Origin: Triglochin maritima
Taxonomy: Eukaryota; Streptophyta; Magnoliopsida; Alismatales; Juncaginaceae
Reading direction: 5' to 3'
Assembly: GCA_963682175.1 (NCBI GenBank)
Contig: OY821788.1
Coordinates: 34,539,585-34,603,584 of the forward strand
DNA: 64,000 nucleotides
The number at the start of each line of letters is the position of its first letter. Positions within the stretch are counted from its first letter, which is position 1. The notes under the pieces were generated by a model. The model saw nothing but the letters and a program-made list of their open reading frames with translations, was not told the DNA's origin and ran no database searches. This document shows, one piece after another, positions 46,540 through 59,200 of the stretch. The position numbers and the translations under genes were made by a program.

Positions 46540-47480
46540 GAGTTCAGGAAAGTTTGGAAGGTTGAGGGAGATGAAGTTGTGTGTGATTACTAATGTGGAC
46601 TTGAGGGTATTTATAGAGAACTTGTTCTGATTTAGCTTAACTCCGCAAACAAGATTCCATTTTATTAGTTTCCCTAAGATGATTTTAAGATAATTATATT
46701 TTTAGACAATATTTCAAATTAGTCAGAGAAGGCATCACACGTGTACTGTAGATTGTCAGTCCGACAAAATAAAGTATCACGCGCGCATTGTAGTTTGTCA
46801 GTCCGACAAGATAAGACACCATGCACTTACTGTAGATTGTCACTTTGACAAGATAAGACATCTCGGGTAATGTAAGCTTACGTTTGTTTAATTTAATGTA
46901 ATATTTGTTTTATTAATATTAATGATATTTAGTATTTGGTAATTATTGATGATTAAATAAAAAGTATATGCAATTTGGAATTACGAAATTTATTGGTATT
47001 TTGGTTTTCCAATTAGATTATTAATGTTTTTGGTAAATATAAATGATTTCAGAATAGAATAAAAGTTGATAAAGAAATTAATGATGTGGAGAAAAAAGAG
47101 TGAAATGACCTATATCATGGTAAATTGTTGATTAGTGAAGGAAAAAGAGGATATTGATCATGATGACGTGGTAGAGAGAGAAAAGAAGAGAGTGTGTGTG
47201 TATGACCTATGTCATCATAAGTGATGTTCTAAGTGCTGCAAAGAAAGATAAACAAGATTAGAAAAAACACACAGCAGTTTAGATGTCAAGACGTCCAACA
47301 CATGCCAATATATCACCCACCAATAACGAGTAATACAACTAATGAAGTAACTGCACAACATGGAAAAAACAGATTGGACCATCACAAACTAAAACAATTG
47401 CTTGTATTAAGTAATGGAAGCTATAAAAAAATGAAGGATAGCATCAACAATCACGAGATACTTGGAATAAAAACATATAT
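46540..47480. other. Intergenic with a 42-bp tandem repeat
   Basis: AT-rich. Three imperfect units of about 42 bp (TGTAGATTGTCAGTCCGACA core) lie at 46734-46863. No gene is recognised. TATAT at 47476-47480 is the left target duplication of the next element. Confidence 0.6.
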
Positions 47481-49923
47481 TGTTATGTCCCTAACCCTTG
47501 TTTAGGGTTAAGCATGGTTTAGTGGAGGTTTAAGGTGTGGTTTGCATGGGAAAGGGAAATGGCAGGAGTTGCATGGGAAGGTGAAGGGTTGGGGTTACTG
47601 TAGCATCCGAGTTTATTAAGGCTCTTCTTCTTCTTTCATCTCCTTCCTCATTTCTTCTTCCTTTTCTTCATTTCCTCCTCTCCACCCATTCCTTCCTCTT
47701 CCTTGGTGGCTGTTGAGGGTGGTGCGAGCAAGGTGCGCGAGGCAAGGGGCGTGCTGGGCGTTGGTGAAGGTGCGAGGAGGAGCGAAGTTGCTGACCGGAG
47801 TTGTTGCGGAGCTCCGGAGTTCTCCGGTGGAATCGTCGTTCTCGCGAGGAAGGTATGCCAAGTTCTTGCATTAGAGGCCTATTGTGATCACCCACGTTGG
47901 GGTGATGTTTTGGTGGGTCGCGGGAGGTCGGAGACCTCGCCGGCGACGAGTTTGGGTGTCAAAACCTCGGCTGGCGCGAGGTTGAAGACGTCTGTCGGTC
48001 GACCGGGTCCCTTGGACGGTCGACCGATCGCAGCATTTTTTAGTCTGTCTGTCGTGTTTCGGTCGACCGCGTCCCTCGTTCGGTCGACCGGAACTTGAGT
48101 GTACCGGTAGAACACGTAAGCTTCGGTCGACCGTTTGATGACATAGAAAATATTAGGTTGACCCTGTAAGTGTTCGGTCGACCGAGACCCCTGAGTCGGT
48201 CGACCGATAGATTTGTTTTGAGCGTTGACCAGACTACGGATTTTGACCTCGTTCGGTCGACCGGTTTTAGACCTTCGGTAGACCGTTGGAATTTATGTGT
48301 TGCGCAAATAGTTCGACCGTGACAGACGCTTCGGTCGACCGATTCCCTTGTGGAAACGGTCGACCGAGTTGTCACTTTCGGTCGACCGATTCCCTTGTGG
48401 AAGCGGTCGACCGTTTGTCACTTCAGTTGACCGAATTCCCTTGAGGAAAACGGTCGACCGTGTCTCTTTCGGTCGACCGTTTTGCACAGGACAGGATTCC
48501 TGGTTCCACTTAGGATGCCAACTCTGTCCACGGAAACCCGTGTCCTCGCCTTGTGCGTGAGCTGGGAGGTGACGGTGGGCGCGTTATGCGTGCCTGCCCA
48601 GGGACCGCCGTGTGGAAGAGTGTGCGTTTCCGGAACGCGTCACTTCCATGTATGGATCGTGACTTTATCTGGTGGATCGTTTGACTCGCGTTAGAGTAGC
48701 GGCCTGAGGGATTACGGATCCCATTGCTTCAGCAACACGCAACTGCCGACGGGTGCAGTGACTACCGGCCGATGGCTACGGAGGCACAGAGACTACCGGC
48801 CAGGATTGGCGACGGAGGTCCAGAGAGGTACCGGCCTATTGACGGCGACGGAGGTCGCGACCCTGCTCAGTTGGAGCCGGAGTTGGTGTTGCACGTGGAG
48901 CTCGTTGACCCTGCGGACTTCGGTTCGGATCTGTCGATTGTCTGGCCACGTGTGGCGGATATGTTCGACTGGCCTTGATGGCAGTTATTGCACGTGCCGT
49001 GCGGCCTGTGTGGCGGCGGTAGGGCCCCTGTGCGGTCTGTGTGGCGGCAGGGAGGATCGCGCGTAGCCTGTGTGGTTGCGGTGATGGACTGCCGATGATG
49101 TGTTCCGGCAGGTAGCTCGATTGGGCACCTATCGAGTGATATCCCGTGCGGTCTGTGTGGCGCCGGTTGATGGACCGACCTGAGCGACGGCTCCGTTGGT
49201 GTGGTGGTGGTGGACCACGATGTATTCAGATCTGATTTCTACCTTGCGCGGAAGTGCGAACGTATCCTCACCGATCCCTTGGCTCGTGTAGTCGCGTGTG
49301 GGGATGTGTTGCGTATTGTCCGTTAGACCGTATGTGCCTACGGTAGGTCTCTACGGAGACCCGATGTTTGGACCGTGCGGCCTGTGTGGCGGCGGTGAGG
49401 TTGGACCGTGTGGCCTGTGTGGTACCGGTGTTGCGGACCGTGAGGCCTGTGTGGCAGCGGTGGCGATTGTAGACCGCGGGGCCTGTGTGGCAGCGGGAAC
49501 GATCGCGGGACGGATGTCCGGTTTGGCCCTTGGTGGCGTGTTGTTTTACTACTTTGTATTTCATGCCATGCTATACTAGTATGTTAGGGCATATAGGTGA
49601 GCTTGTCATACGGGGTTTCCTTATGGAAACTCAGGCATTGTTGTTATGTTTATTTTCAGGACCGCGTTAGGTTCCGGCGGGTGGTGACCGAGGGAGATTG
49701 CACTTTGGGACTGGATCCTGTCGTCTGCCTACTTTTAGGTTGTCGTGATTATATGTTGTTTCGTGTTGTAATGTAATCACTCTTTTGACAAACTCGTATT
49801 GTATTATGGTGCACCAGACTTATCTATGTATTTCTTTCAGTAATGTCCCCACTCTTGATGGTTGTGTCCACGTGTTTCTCTTAATTTAAAAGTTTAAATT
49901 TTCCGCTGTTCGGGGATGTTACA
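47481..49923 (+). repeat. 5' LTR of the gag-only element
   Basis: TGTTATGTCC to GATGTTACA. CGGTCGACCG palindromes cluster at 47997-48480. Several GCGGCCTGTGTGGC-type units repeat at 48998-49500. TTTATTAAGG near 47611 is a weak TATA candidate. Confidence 0.92.
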
Positions 49924-49925
49924 AT

Positions 49926-49937
49926 TGGTATCAGAGC
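49926..49937 (+). promoter_or_regulatory. Primer-binding site
   Basis: TGGTATCAGAGC begins 3 bp after the 5' LTR and is the usual initiator tRNA-Met complement of plant LTR elements. Confidence 0.9.
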
Positions 49938-50054
49938 GGTCGGTTCCTGTGCATTCTCTCGAAGAAACCACCATTGCGAGTAGTATTGTTTGATTATGGC
50001 ATTTCTTGTAGTAGATCATGCATGCATTGCTGATTAGTTTTATTGATGTTCCAG

Positions 50055-51107
50055 ATGGCCCCTAGACGTGTACGGAGTTCCCCGCGTGGTCGCGATTCTA
50101 GTGGCGACACAGGAGGCGCCAACTGGGACAGGTTGGGCGAGTTTCTGGAGCGACAGGCAGCTCAGAGCGCTCAGGGCGGGGTGGGAGCTGAGCACGATCG
50201 GTTCATGCGTCAGCACCCGCCGACTTTCGATGGCAGGAGGGCCCCAGAGGTTGCGGAGGACTGGATCTTCAGGATGGAGAAGATCTTCCGCGCGATTGGA
50301 GTCGCAGGAGAGAGGATGGTTGAGCTGGCCACCTATTTGTTCGATGGCGAGGCCGCCAACTGGTGGAGATCCACGTCCACGGTGTTGTTTGACAACCGGG
50401 TGGATGTCAGCTGGGAGGAGTTCTTAGAGGTTTTCCATGAGCAGTACTTTCCCCAGCATGTCAGGGATCAGAAGAGGGAGGAGTTTATGTCGCTGGAGCA
50501 GAGGGAGATGACTCTGACGAGCTACATCAGCAGGTTCAACGCCTTGGAACGTTACTGCCCAGAGATCTGTGTGACCCCAGAGCAGCGGGCGAGGAAGTTC
50601 GTGAAGGGACTGAGGCAGCCGCTCCGATCTCGTGTGATCAACAGCATGCCGCGGACCCTTGCAGACGCGGTGAAGCATGCCACTATCATCGACCAGGACA
50701 TTCAGGAGAACTATCAGGAACCTCAGAGGCAGCAGAGAGACCGGGAGGGTCGCGCAGATGATCGTTCGGGAGGTAGTTCGGGCAAGAGGCCCCGCACTGA
50801 GGAGGGTAGCTATAGCCGACCTGAGGCATGCAGAGCTTGTGGCGGAGTCCACCCAGGGCAGCAGTGCTTCTTCCGTAATGGAGCTTGTCGAGGATGCGGT
50901 CAGCAGGGACACTTTGTCCGAGAGTGCCCTCAGAGGCGAGGAGGACCCAGTAGGAGATCCGGACCCCCGGATGCAGGGAGAGGCGGAGCAGACAGATCTG
51001 TTGCACGACCAGAGCAGGATCGGAGAGCTGGACGAGTCTTCACCATCCAGGCTGAGGAGGCGAGCGGCGCTCGCACTGGAACGGGAGGTACCTTATCTGC
51101 TTTTTAG
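50055..51107 (+). CDS. Gag polyprotein (retrotrans_gag, CCHC knuckle)
   Basis: 350 aa from MAPRRVRSSPRG, the Met matching the MPPRR start of the neighbouring gypsy gag; two upstream in-frame codons (50043, 50046) are less likely starts. The capsid-like retrotrans_gag domain (about 45-200) has FMRQHPPTFDGR, AANWWRSTSTVLFD, WEEFLEVFHEQYFPQHVRDQ and YISRFNALERYCPE. A basic linker is followed by a CCHC knuckle CRGCGQQGHFVREC (about 280-293). It forms the virus-like particle and binds RNA. The frame is intact and stops shortly after FTIQAEEA, just where protease would begin in a full element. Confidence 0.92.
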   Translation: MAPRRVRSSPRGRDSSGDTGGANWDRLGEFLERQAAQSAQGGVGAEHDRFMRQHPPTFDGRRAPEVAEDWIFRMEKIFRAIGVAGERMVELATYLFDGEAANWWRSTSTVLFDNRVDVSWEEFLEVFHEQYFPQHVRDQKREEFMSLEQREMTLTSYISRFNALERYCPEICVTPEQRARKFVKGLRQPLRSRVINSMPRTLADAVKHATIIDQDIQENYQEPQRQQRDREGRADDRSGGSSGKRPRTEEGSYSRPEACRACGGVHPGQQCFFRNGACRGCGQQGHFVRECPQRRGGPSRRSGPPDAGRGGADRSVARPEQDRRAGRVFTIQAEEASGARTGTGGTLSAF

Positions 51108-51227
51108 GCCCTGTTATTAGCATGGTTTGGTTTTGGTTGGTATTTCCCATCTTCTCGGAGGAGTTCGGAAGGAGGACTTGGAGCTTCGAGGAGCAGCTTG
51201 TCGCGATTTCGGGGACGAAATCCTTTT

Positions 51228-51240
51228 AAGGAGGGTGGAT
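51228..51240 (+). promoter_or_regulatory. Polypurine tract
   Basis: AAGGAGGGTGGAT directly precedes the 3' LTR. The gypsy element has the matching AAGGAGGGTATAT. Confidence 0.85.
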
Positions 51241-53683
51241 TGTTATGTCCGTAACCCTTGTTTAGGGTTAAGCATGGTTTAGTGGAGGTTTAAGGTGTGG
51301 TTTGCATGGGAAAGGGAAATGGCAGGAGTTGCATGGGAAGGTGAAGGGTTGGGGTTACTGTAGCATCCGAGTTTATTAAGGCTCTTCTTCTTCTTTCATC
51401 TCCTTCCTCATTTCTTCTTCCTTTTCTTCATTTCCTCCTCTCCACCCATTCCTTCCTCTTCCTTGGTGGCTGTTGAGGGTGGTGCGAGCAAGGTGCGCGA
51501 GGCAAGGGGAGTGCTGGGCGTTGGTGAAGGTGCGAGGAGGAGCGAAGTTGCTGACCGGAGTTGTTGCGGAGCTCCGGAGTTCTCCGGTGGAATCGTCGTT
51601 CTCGCGAGGAAGGTATGCCAAGTTCTTGCATTAGAGGCCTATTGTGATCACCCACGTTGGGGTGATGTTTTGGTGGGTCGCGGGAGGTCGGAGACCTCGC
51701 CGGCGACGAGTTTGGGTGTCAAAACCTCGGCTGGCGCGAGGTTGAAGACGTCTGTCGGTCGACCGGGTCCCTTGGACGGTCGACCGATCGCAGCATTTTT
51801 TAGTCTGTCTGTCGTGTTTCGGTCGACCGCGTCCCTCGTTCGGTCGACCGGAACTTGAGTGTACCGGTAGAACACGTAAGCTTTGGTCGACCGTTTGATG
51901 ACATAGAAAATATTAGGTTGACCCTGTAAGTGTTCGGTCGACCGAGACCCCTGAGTCGGTCGACCGATAGATTTGTTTTGAGCGTTGACCAGACTACGGA
52001 TTTTGACCTCGTTCGGTCGACCGGTTTTAGACCTTCGGTAGACCGTTGGAATTTATGTGTTGCGCAAATAGTTCGACCGTGACAGACGCTTCGGTCGACC
52101 GATTCCCTTGTGGAAACGGTCGACCGAGTTGTCACTTTCGGTCGACCGATTCCCTTGTGGAAGCGGTCGACCGTTTGTCACTTCGGTTGACCGAATTTCC
52201 TTGAGGAAAACGGTCGACCGTGTCTCTTTCGGTCGACCGTTTTGCACAGGACAGGATTCCTGGTTCCACTTAGGATGCCAACTCTGTCCACGGAAACCCG
52301 TGTCCTCGCCTTGTGCGTGAGCCGGGAGGTGACGGTGGGCGCGTTATGCGTGCCTGCCCAGGGACCGCCGTGTGGAAAAGTGTGGGTTTCCGGAACGCGT
52401 CACTTCCATGTATGGATCGTGACTTTATCTGGTGGATCGTTTGACTCGCGTTAGAGTAGCGGCCTGAGGGATTACGGATCCCATTGCTTCAGCAACACGC
52501 AACTGCCGACGGGTGCAGTGACTACCGGCCGATGGCTACGGAGGCACAGAGACTACCGGCCAGGATTGGCGACGGAGGTCCAGAGAGGTACCGGCCTATT
52601 GACGGCGACGGAGGTCGCGACCCTGCTCAGTTGGAGCCGGAGTTGGTGTTGCACGTGGAGCTCGTTGACCCTGCGGACTTCGGTTCGGATCTGTCGATTG
52701 TCTGGCCACGTGTGGCGGATATGTTCGACTGGCCTTGATGGCAGTTATTGCACGTGCCGTGCGGCCTGTGTGGCGGCGGTAGGACCCCTGTGCGGTCTGT
52801 GTGGCGGCAGGGAGGATCGCGCGTAGCCTGTGTGGTTGCGGCGATGGACTGCCGATGATGTGTTCCGGCAGGTAGCTCGATTGGGCACCTATCGAGTGAT
52901 ATCCCGTGCGGTCTGTGTGGCGCCGGTTGATGGACCGACCTGAGCGACGGCTCCGTTGGTGTGGTGGTGGTGGACCACGATGTATTCAGATCTGATTTCT
53001 ACCTTGCGCGGAAGTGCGAACGTATCCTCACCGATCCCTTGGCTCGTGTAGTCGCGTATGGGGATGTGTTGCGTATTGTCCGTTAGACCGTATGTGCCTA
53101 CGGTAGGTCTCTACGGAGACCCGATGTTTGGACCGTGCGGCCTGTGTGGCGGCGGTGAGGTTGGACCGTGTGGCCTGTGTGGTACCGGTGTTGCGGACCG
53201 TGAGGCCTGTGTGGCAGCGGTGGCGATTGTAGACCGCGGGGCCTGTGTGGCAGCGGGAACGATCGCGGGACGGATGTCCGGTTTGGCCCTTGGTGGCGTG
53301 TTGTTTTACTACTTTGTATTTCATGCCATGCTATACTAGTATGTTAGGGCATATATGTGAGCTTGTCATACGGGGTTTCCTTATGGAAACTCAGGCATTG
53401 TTGTTATGTTTATTTTCAGGACCGCGTTAGGTTCCGGCGGGTGGTGACCGAGGGAGATTGCACTTTGGGACTAGATCCTGTCGTCTGCCTACTTTTAGGT
53501 TGTCGTGATTATATGTTGTTTCGTGTTGTAATGTAATCACTCTTTTGACAAACTCGTATTGTATTATGGTGCACCAGACTTATCTATGTATTTCTTTCAG
53601 TAATGTCCCCACTCTTGATGGTTGTGTCCACGTGTTTCTCTTAATTTAAAAGTTTAAATTTTCCGCTGTTCGGGGATGTTACA
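51241..53683 (+). repeat. 3' LTR of the gag-only element
   Basis: 2443 bp, about 99.5 percent identical to the 5' LTR by eye, with no indels noticed. Confidence 0.92.
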
Positions 53684-54208
53684 TATATACAACTAAATTT
53701 CCTGTATACTGGCAATAAGTGAGAAAATAACTTCAATCCAGTATCCCACGTTTGTAAGCTTGTGTGCTATCGTCACAATCTGGCAGGGGATAGAATCAAT
53801 TTAATCATGCCGTTAAACTTATCCGTCTTGAGTTCATAGAGCAAAGACATACAAATACATCATATCGAAAAGCTACTATTGTGGTGGACAAAACATACCA
53901 TTGTTCTGGACAATGATGTCAAACCTTGATGTCATGGAAAAGCAGGAGAGCCTCGTCAAGCTTTAGTAGAGAACTTCCCAATATATACTTTGTATCGTCA
54001 TACTTTTTATACTTCTGCTTTTGGATGTTGGTCATTGAATTGACTTTGAAGCCTATAAGCTGAGGAATTGCAGCAAACAATTACATAAAAGTGTAACAAA
54101 GCAGGGTGGACAAAATTAGTAGATCAAAGCTAACTTGGAATGCAGGCTTTAGCCTTAAACATTGAAACCATCTGAAAACGGTTCAAGTGTTAGTTGTCAA
54201 AGGGTAAT
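53684..54208. other. Short host segment between two LTR elements
   Basis: 525 bp that ends in GTAAT, the left duplication of the gypsy element. No gene is recognised, and short frames lack support. Confidence 0.5.
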
Positions 54209-56225
54209 TGTAACGTACCCCAAAACAGCGGAAAATTTAAACAATAATAAAGACCGTCAACGGTCAACACAGGGCACGTCACGGGAAACAAACCAACATA
54301 TATATATAAAATATATAAGATACAGACCCACGTTGAAGTCAACTATACAAATGAGTCAACTGTGATTACAACAAAATTGAATATACATGTAATCACTACC
54401 TCAACAAAAGAAGATTTACAATGACAACAGGATCAGATCTCGGGGGCACCGTCCTCTGTCACCACCTCAACTCTAGACATGCTCGCTACCTGAAATGCAA
54501 ACAAAAAACACGTCTGAGTTCCCTGAAGGAACCCCGTATACCAAACCTCCTAAAAATATAAAAATGAATTTAAAGACAATGCAATACAATGCACATGATC
54601 ATCCACCTCGGGCCCACAATAATGCCCTCACCGCCTCCGCGGCACTGAACCACTCCTGCCACTAGGGTAAAGTCAGTCCACCGCTGCCTCACAAGGGTAA
54701 GTCGACACCACTGCTCCCCAAAAAGTGCAGGAAGGAACCCCCGGTACACGCCGCCACCCAAGGAGCGAGTCAGCCCGCCGAATACACAACTCGGGTCAGA
54801 CGACAACCGCTGCTCCCCCAAGAGCCGCCAAGCGCGCACCCTGCCGGAACATCCTCGGCCTACCGCTAAACCCTCGCAAACTGCCCAAGGTTTACGGTAC
54901 ACATCCCTCACACCCCGCTCGGTAAGAGAGGCAACAGTAGTACAATAATACGCCTTCGTCGAAGGTGAAATCCGTAGCTCTCAAAGCCGGTAATCAACCG
55001 TCGCCTCGGAGCCGGTAGTCGACCTATACTCAACGGATTGCGTGTGGATAAATCCACCAACCTGCGGCAGATCGGTCGACCGCTAAAAGCACACCGGTCG
55101 ACCGGTCCCCCACACAGTACACGGTACTGTACAAACAAGTCTATCGGTCGAACCACGCCAACCGAATTACCGATCAGTCGGTCGAACAAAAGTCATCTAG
55201 CGATCGACCGTTTGGAAGGTCTACGCTATACATTTTATATACATATATATCCAATCGGTCAAACCAGGGTCCGTTCCACCGATAAGGAAAACTGCCTGAA
55301 TCCTGCCTGAATCCTGCCTACAGCATTCGGTCGACCGAAACCTACCTTCCGGTCGACCGATCTACATGCACATCACTGCAGGAAAACTGCACGCGGTCGG
55401 TCGACCGAATCAGAACGAGCGGTCGACCGTTTGGATGGTCAACGCTCTGACCGACTTTGCGCAGTTCGGTCGACCGAGGCACATACTCGGTCGGCCGAAG
55501 GCCTGTCTAACCTATCTACTGGGTTCGGTCGACCGAAACAACACCGGTCGACCGGCTAATGTAACCCTTTCTTTCCCGCGAAATTTGGCATAAACAGTCG
55601 ACCGTCACACAGACATCGTTCGACCGTTTTCGGGCAGTAAGTTAATATTTATAAATATCGGTCGACCGAACCTCACACGGTCGACCGAACAATACATAAT
55701 CGCCACTGTACAGACATCATTTAGACGACGTTCGGTCGACCGAGACACACAACGGTCGACCGAACCAGTCGTCTTCAACCTCCGTCCAGTAGGGTTTTCA
55801 CCGGAGAAACGGCACCAACGCCGTCCTCTACACTCCCACACCTCTTGGGGAGTTAATATGAAGACTTGGCATACCTTTTTGACGGTTGTGGAAGCCTCCC
55901 AAGCTTGAGTCACTTCACTCCTCTTCTTCTTCCTTCTTCTCCTTCTTCTCCTCTTCTTCTACTTCACCTTCTTCTTCTTCTTCTTCTTCTTCTCCGAATT
56001 CACCTCCTCTCACTCTCTGTTAAGCCACGAAATGAAGAAAACGTTTCTATTAAAATCTTATCTACTATATATATTCACCTTTTAACTCATCACCTCCATC
56101 TCCTCCAATCCAATACCAACACCTCATTTCTCAACCTTATCTCCTCACCTCTTCATTAGCATGCATAATTAGGGTAAGTTAGGTTTAGTTTAGTTTAATT
56201 TAGGTGTTTAGATTAGGTTATTACA
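54209..56225 (-). repeat. 3' LTR of the gypsy element
   Basis: TGTAACGTAC to GGTTATTACA (plus strand). It carries about 15 exact or near CGGTCGACCG palindromes at 55074-55760 and a longer (CTT)n run than the other LTR. Confidence 0.92.
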
Positions 56226-56243
56226 ATATACCCTCCTTAAAAG
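56226..56243 (-). promoter_or_regulatory. Polypurine tract of the gypsy element
   Basis: On the minus strand CTTTTAAGGAGGGTATAT abuts the 3' LTR. Confidence 0.8.
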
Positions 56244-56274
56244 AATTTCGTCCGCGAAATTCGAAACAACAGAC

Positions 56275-59200
56275 TTACCGAAACAACTCAGGATACTGTT
56301 TCCTGACATCCTCCTCGATCTCCCAGGTAGCCTCTCTGACAGTGTGATGCTGCCACCTGACCTTCACCATCGGAATCGCTCTCCTCCTGAGCTGATGTAC
56401 CATCTGATCGACAATCTCAACTGGTCTCTCATCTAATGACAAATCCTGCTGGATCTCCGATACTGATATCTCTATCACATGAGCTGGATCGGCCACGTAC
56501 TTCCTCAGCATAGAAACATGGAAGACGTTGTGAAGTCCTGCGAACTGTGGTGGTAGTGCAATCCTATATGCCACTTCACCGACCCGATCCAAGATCTCAA
56601 AAGGTCCGACATACCTCGGACTCAGCTTCCCCTTCTTCCCGAATCTCATCACCCCTCTGGAAGGTGAGATCTTCAGGAAGACATGATCTCCTACATCAAA
56701 AGTCAGCTCACGCCTCCGCGTATCAGCATAACTCTTCTGTCTGCTCTGCGCCATAGCTAGTCGTCTCCGAATCACGTCAACCTTCTCTGAATACAACTGG
56801 ATAATGTCAGGTCCAACTAGCTGTCTCTCGCCCACATCACTCTAGCATACCGGCGATCTACACGGTCTCCCGTATAATGCCTCATATGGTGCCATCCCAA
56901 TACTCGAGTGGTAGCTGTTGTTGTAGGCGAACTCGATCAACGGCAAATGCTCGTCCCAATGCCCGGCCCAGTCAAGTGTACACGCTCTCAGCATGTCCTC
57001 CAATGTTTGTATCGTCCGCTCTGACTGGCCATCTGTCTGTGGGTGGAAAGCTGTGCTAAACTTCAGACGTGTCCCCAGTGCTCTATGTAGACTCCCCCAA
57101 AATCTCGAAGTGAATCTGGGATCTCTGTCCGAAATGATACTGACTGGTACGCCATGAAGTCTGACAATCTCATCAATATATAACTTAGCTAGACCCTCCA
57201 GAGCAAGAGTGGTCTTAATAGCTAAGAAATGCGCCGACTTGGTCAGTCGATCGACTATAACCCAAATCGCATCGTGGAATCTCCGTGTCTTCGGTAGCCC
57301 CGTAACAAAATCCATCGTCACGTGCTCCCACTTCCACTCGGGCAGCTCAATCCTCTGCATCTGCCCTGCTAGTCTCTGGTGCTCGATCTTCACCTGCTGA
57401 CAGACCAAACACCTCGACACAAAGTCTGCAACGTCCTTCTTCATACCTCGCCACCAGAAGTTCCGCTGCAGATCTTTGTACATCTTGGTGCTCCCTGGAT
57501 GAATGGAATATCTCGATCTGTGTGCCTCCTCCATGATATTATGTCTCAGGTCCTCTGTCTTCGGCACCCAGATACGATCTCTGAATCTCAGACCTCCATC
57601 CACTCCAACTCTGAAGTCTGACCCATCTCTGGCAGCTAACTGTAACAAACTGCTCAACTCCTAATATGTAGTCTGAGCATGAATCACTGCTGATACTGTC
57701 TGAGGCTCTACTCTCAATCCTGCAATCACTGCACCCTCAGAGCTATCTGCAAATGGTCTCCACTCTGCTAAAGACTCCAGCAGTCGCCACTATTGAATGC
57801 ATAGGCCTGCTACTGATACCTCCACCTTCCGGCTCAAAGCGTCTGCAACTGTGTTCGCTTTCCCCAGATGGTAAGAGATAGTGAAGTCATAGTCTTTAAT
57901 GAACTCAAGCCATCTGCGCTGCCTCATGTTCAGCTCCTTCTGCGAGAACATGTACTTCAGACTCTGATGATCTGTAAACACTTCGAACTGCTCGCCATAA
58001 AGGTAGTGTCTCCAGGTCTTCAGTGCGTGAACCACTGGTGCTAACTCCAAATCATGTGTCGGGTAATTCCTCTCATGGACCTTCAGCTGTCTGGATGCGT
58101 ACGCGATCACCCTCCCATGCTGCATAAGTACACATCCTAAGCCAACACCTGAAGCATCGCTATAAATCACGAATCCACCCGTGCCACTCGACAATGACAA
58201 AACTGGTGCTGTGGTCAACAGTCTCTTCAGCTCCTGAAAGCTGTCCTCGCACTTCTGCGACCAAACAAAAGTGACTCCCTTCTGCGTCAGAGCCGTCAGT
58301 GGTGCTGCCAATCTCGAGAAGTCTTTGATGAAGCGACGGTAATAGCCCGCCAGTCCAACAAAGCTCCTAATCTCCGTCACGCTCGTAGGGGTCCTCCACT
58401 GTGTCACTGCCTCTACCTTCGCTGGATCCACTGATATCCCCTTTGCCGATACAATGTGTCCGAGAAATGCCACTCTGTCCAACCAAAACTCGCACTTTGA
58501 GAACTTAGCATATAACTGCTGAGCCCTCAAGATGCTGAGTACAATCCTCAGATGCTCTCTGTGCTGCTCCACATCTGGTGAATAGATCAAAATGTCATCC
58601 ACGAAGACAATCACAAATATATCAATATACTGCCTGAATGTCCGGTGCATCAGATCCATGAACGCTGCCGGAGCATTCGTCAATCCAAATGGCATCACCA
58701 AGAACTCATAGTGTCCATATCTCGTCCTGAAGGCTGTCTTCTGGATGTCCTCATCTCGGATCCTCAACTGGTGATATCCTGAACGCAGGTCAATCTTCAA
58801 GAAAACCTTCGCTGACTGCAGCTGGTCAAAGAGGTCCTCGATCCTAGGTAAGGGATACCTATTCTTCACCGTCACATGGTTCAGCATCCTGTAGTCTATG
58901 CACATCCTCAAGGATCCGTCCTTCTTCTTCACAAACAAAACTGGTGCACCCCAAGGCGAGACACTCGGCCTGATAAATCCAGAGTCCATCAACTCCTGCA
59001 ACTGCTTCTTCAACTCTGTCAACTTAGCAGGTGCCATCCGGTATGGAGCCTTCGACTGTGGTGTAGTGCCAGCTACCAACTCTATGCCGAACTCCAACTC
59101 CTAGTGTGGTGGTAAACCTGGAATCTCCGCTGGAAAAACATCAGTGAACTCCTGCACCACCTCAATGTCCTCTATCCTCTGAGACTCTGCCTCCGCAACC

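Larger units (their letters stand above)
47481..53683 (+). mobile_element. Gag-only LTR retrotransposon (TR-GAG type)
   Basis: Two 2443-bp LTRs of equal length differ at about 13 positions by eye. They enclose 1317 bp with a tRNA-Met-type primer site, one gag gene and a polypurine tract, and no protease, RT or integrase. Perfect TATAT duplications (47476-47480, 53684-53688) flank it. High LTR identity means a recent insertion. Gag, LTR ends and primer site are shared with the gypsy element at 54209-62840. Confidence 0.93.

Noticed and set aside
47703..48098. 131-aa frame present twice (also 51463-51858)
   Set aside because: It lies wholly inside the LTRs and its repetition only reflects LTR identity; no family motif.
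55866..56159. Leu-rich frame (also 62490-62774)
   Set aside because: Produced by the (CTT)n run and flanks in the gypsy LTR.
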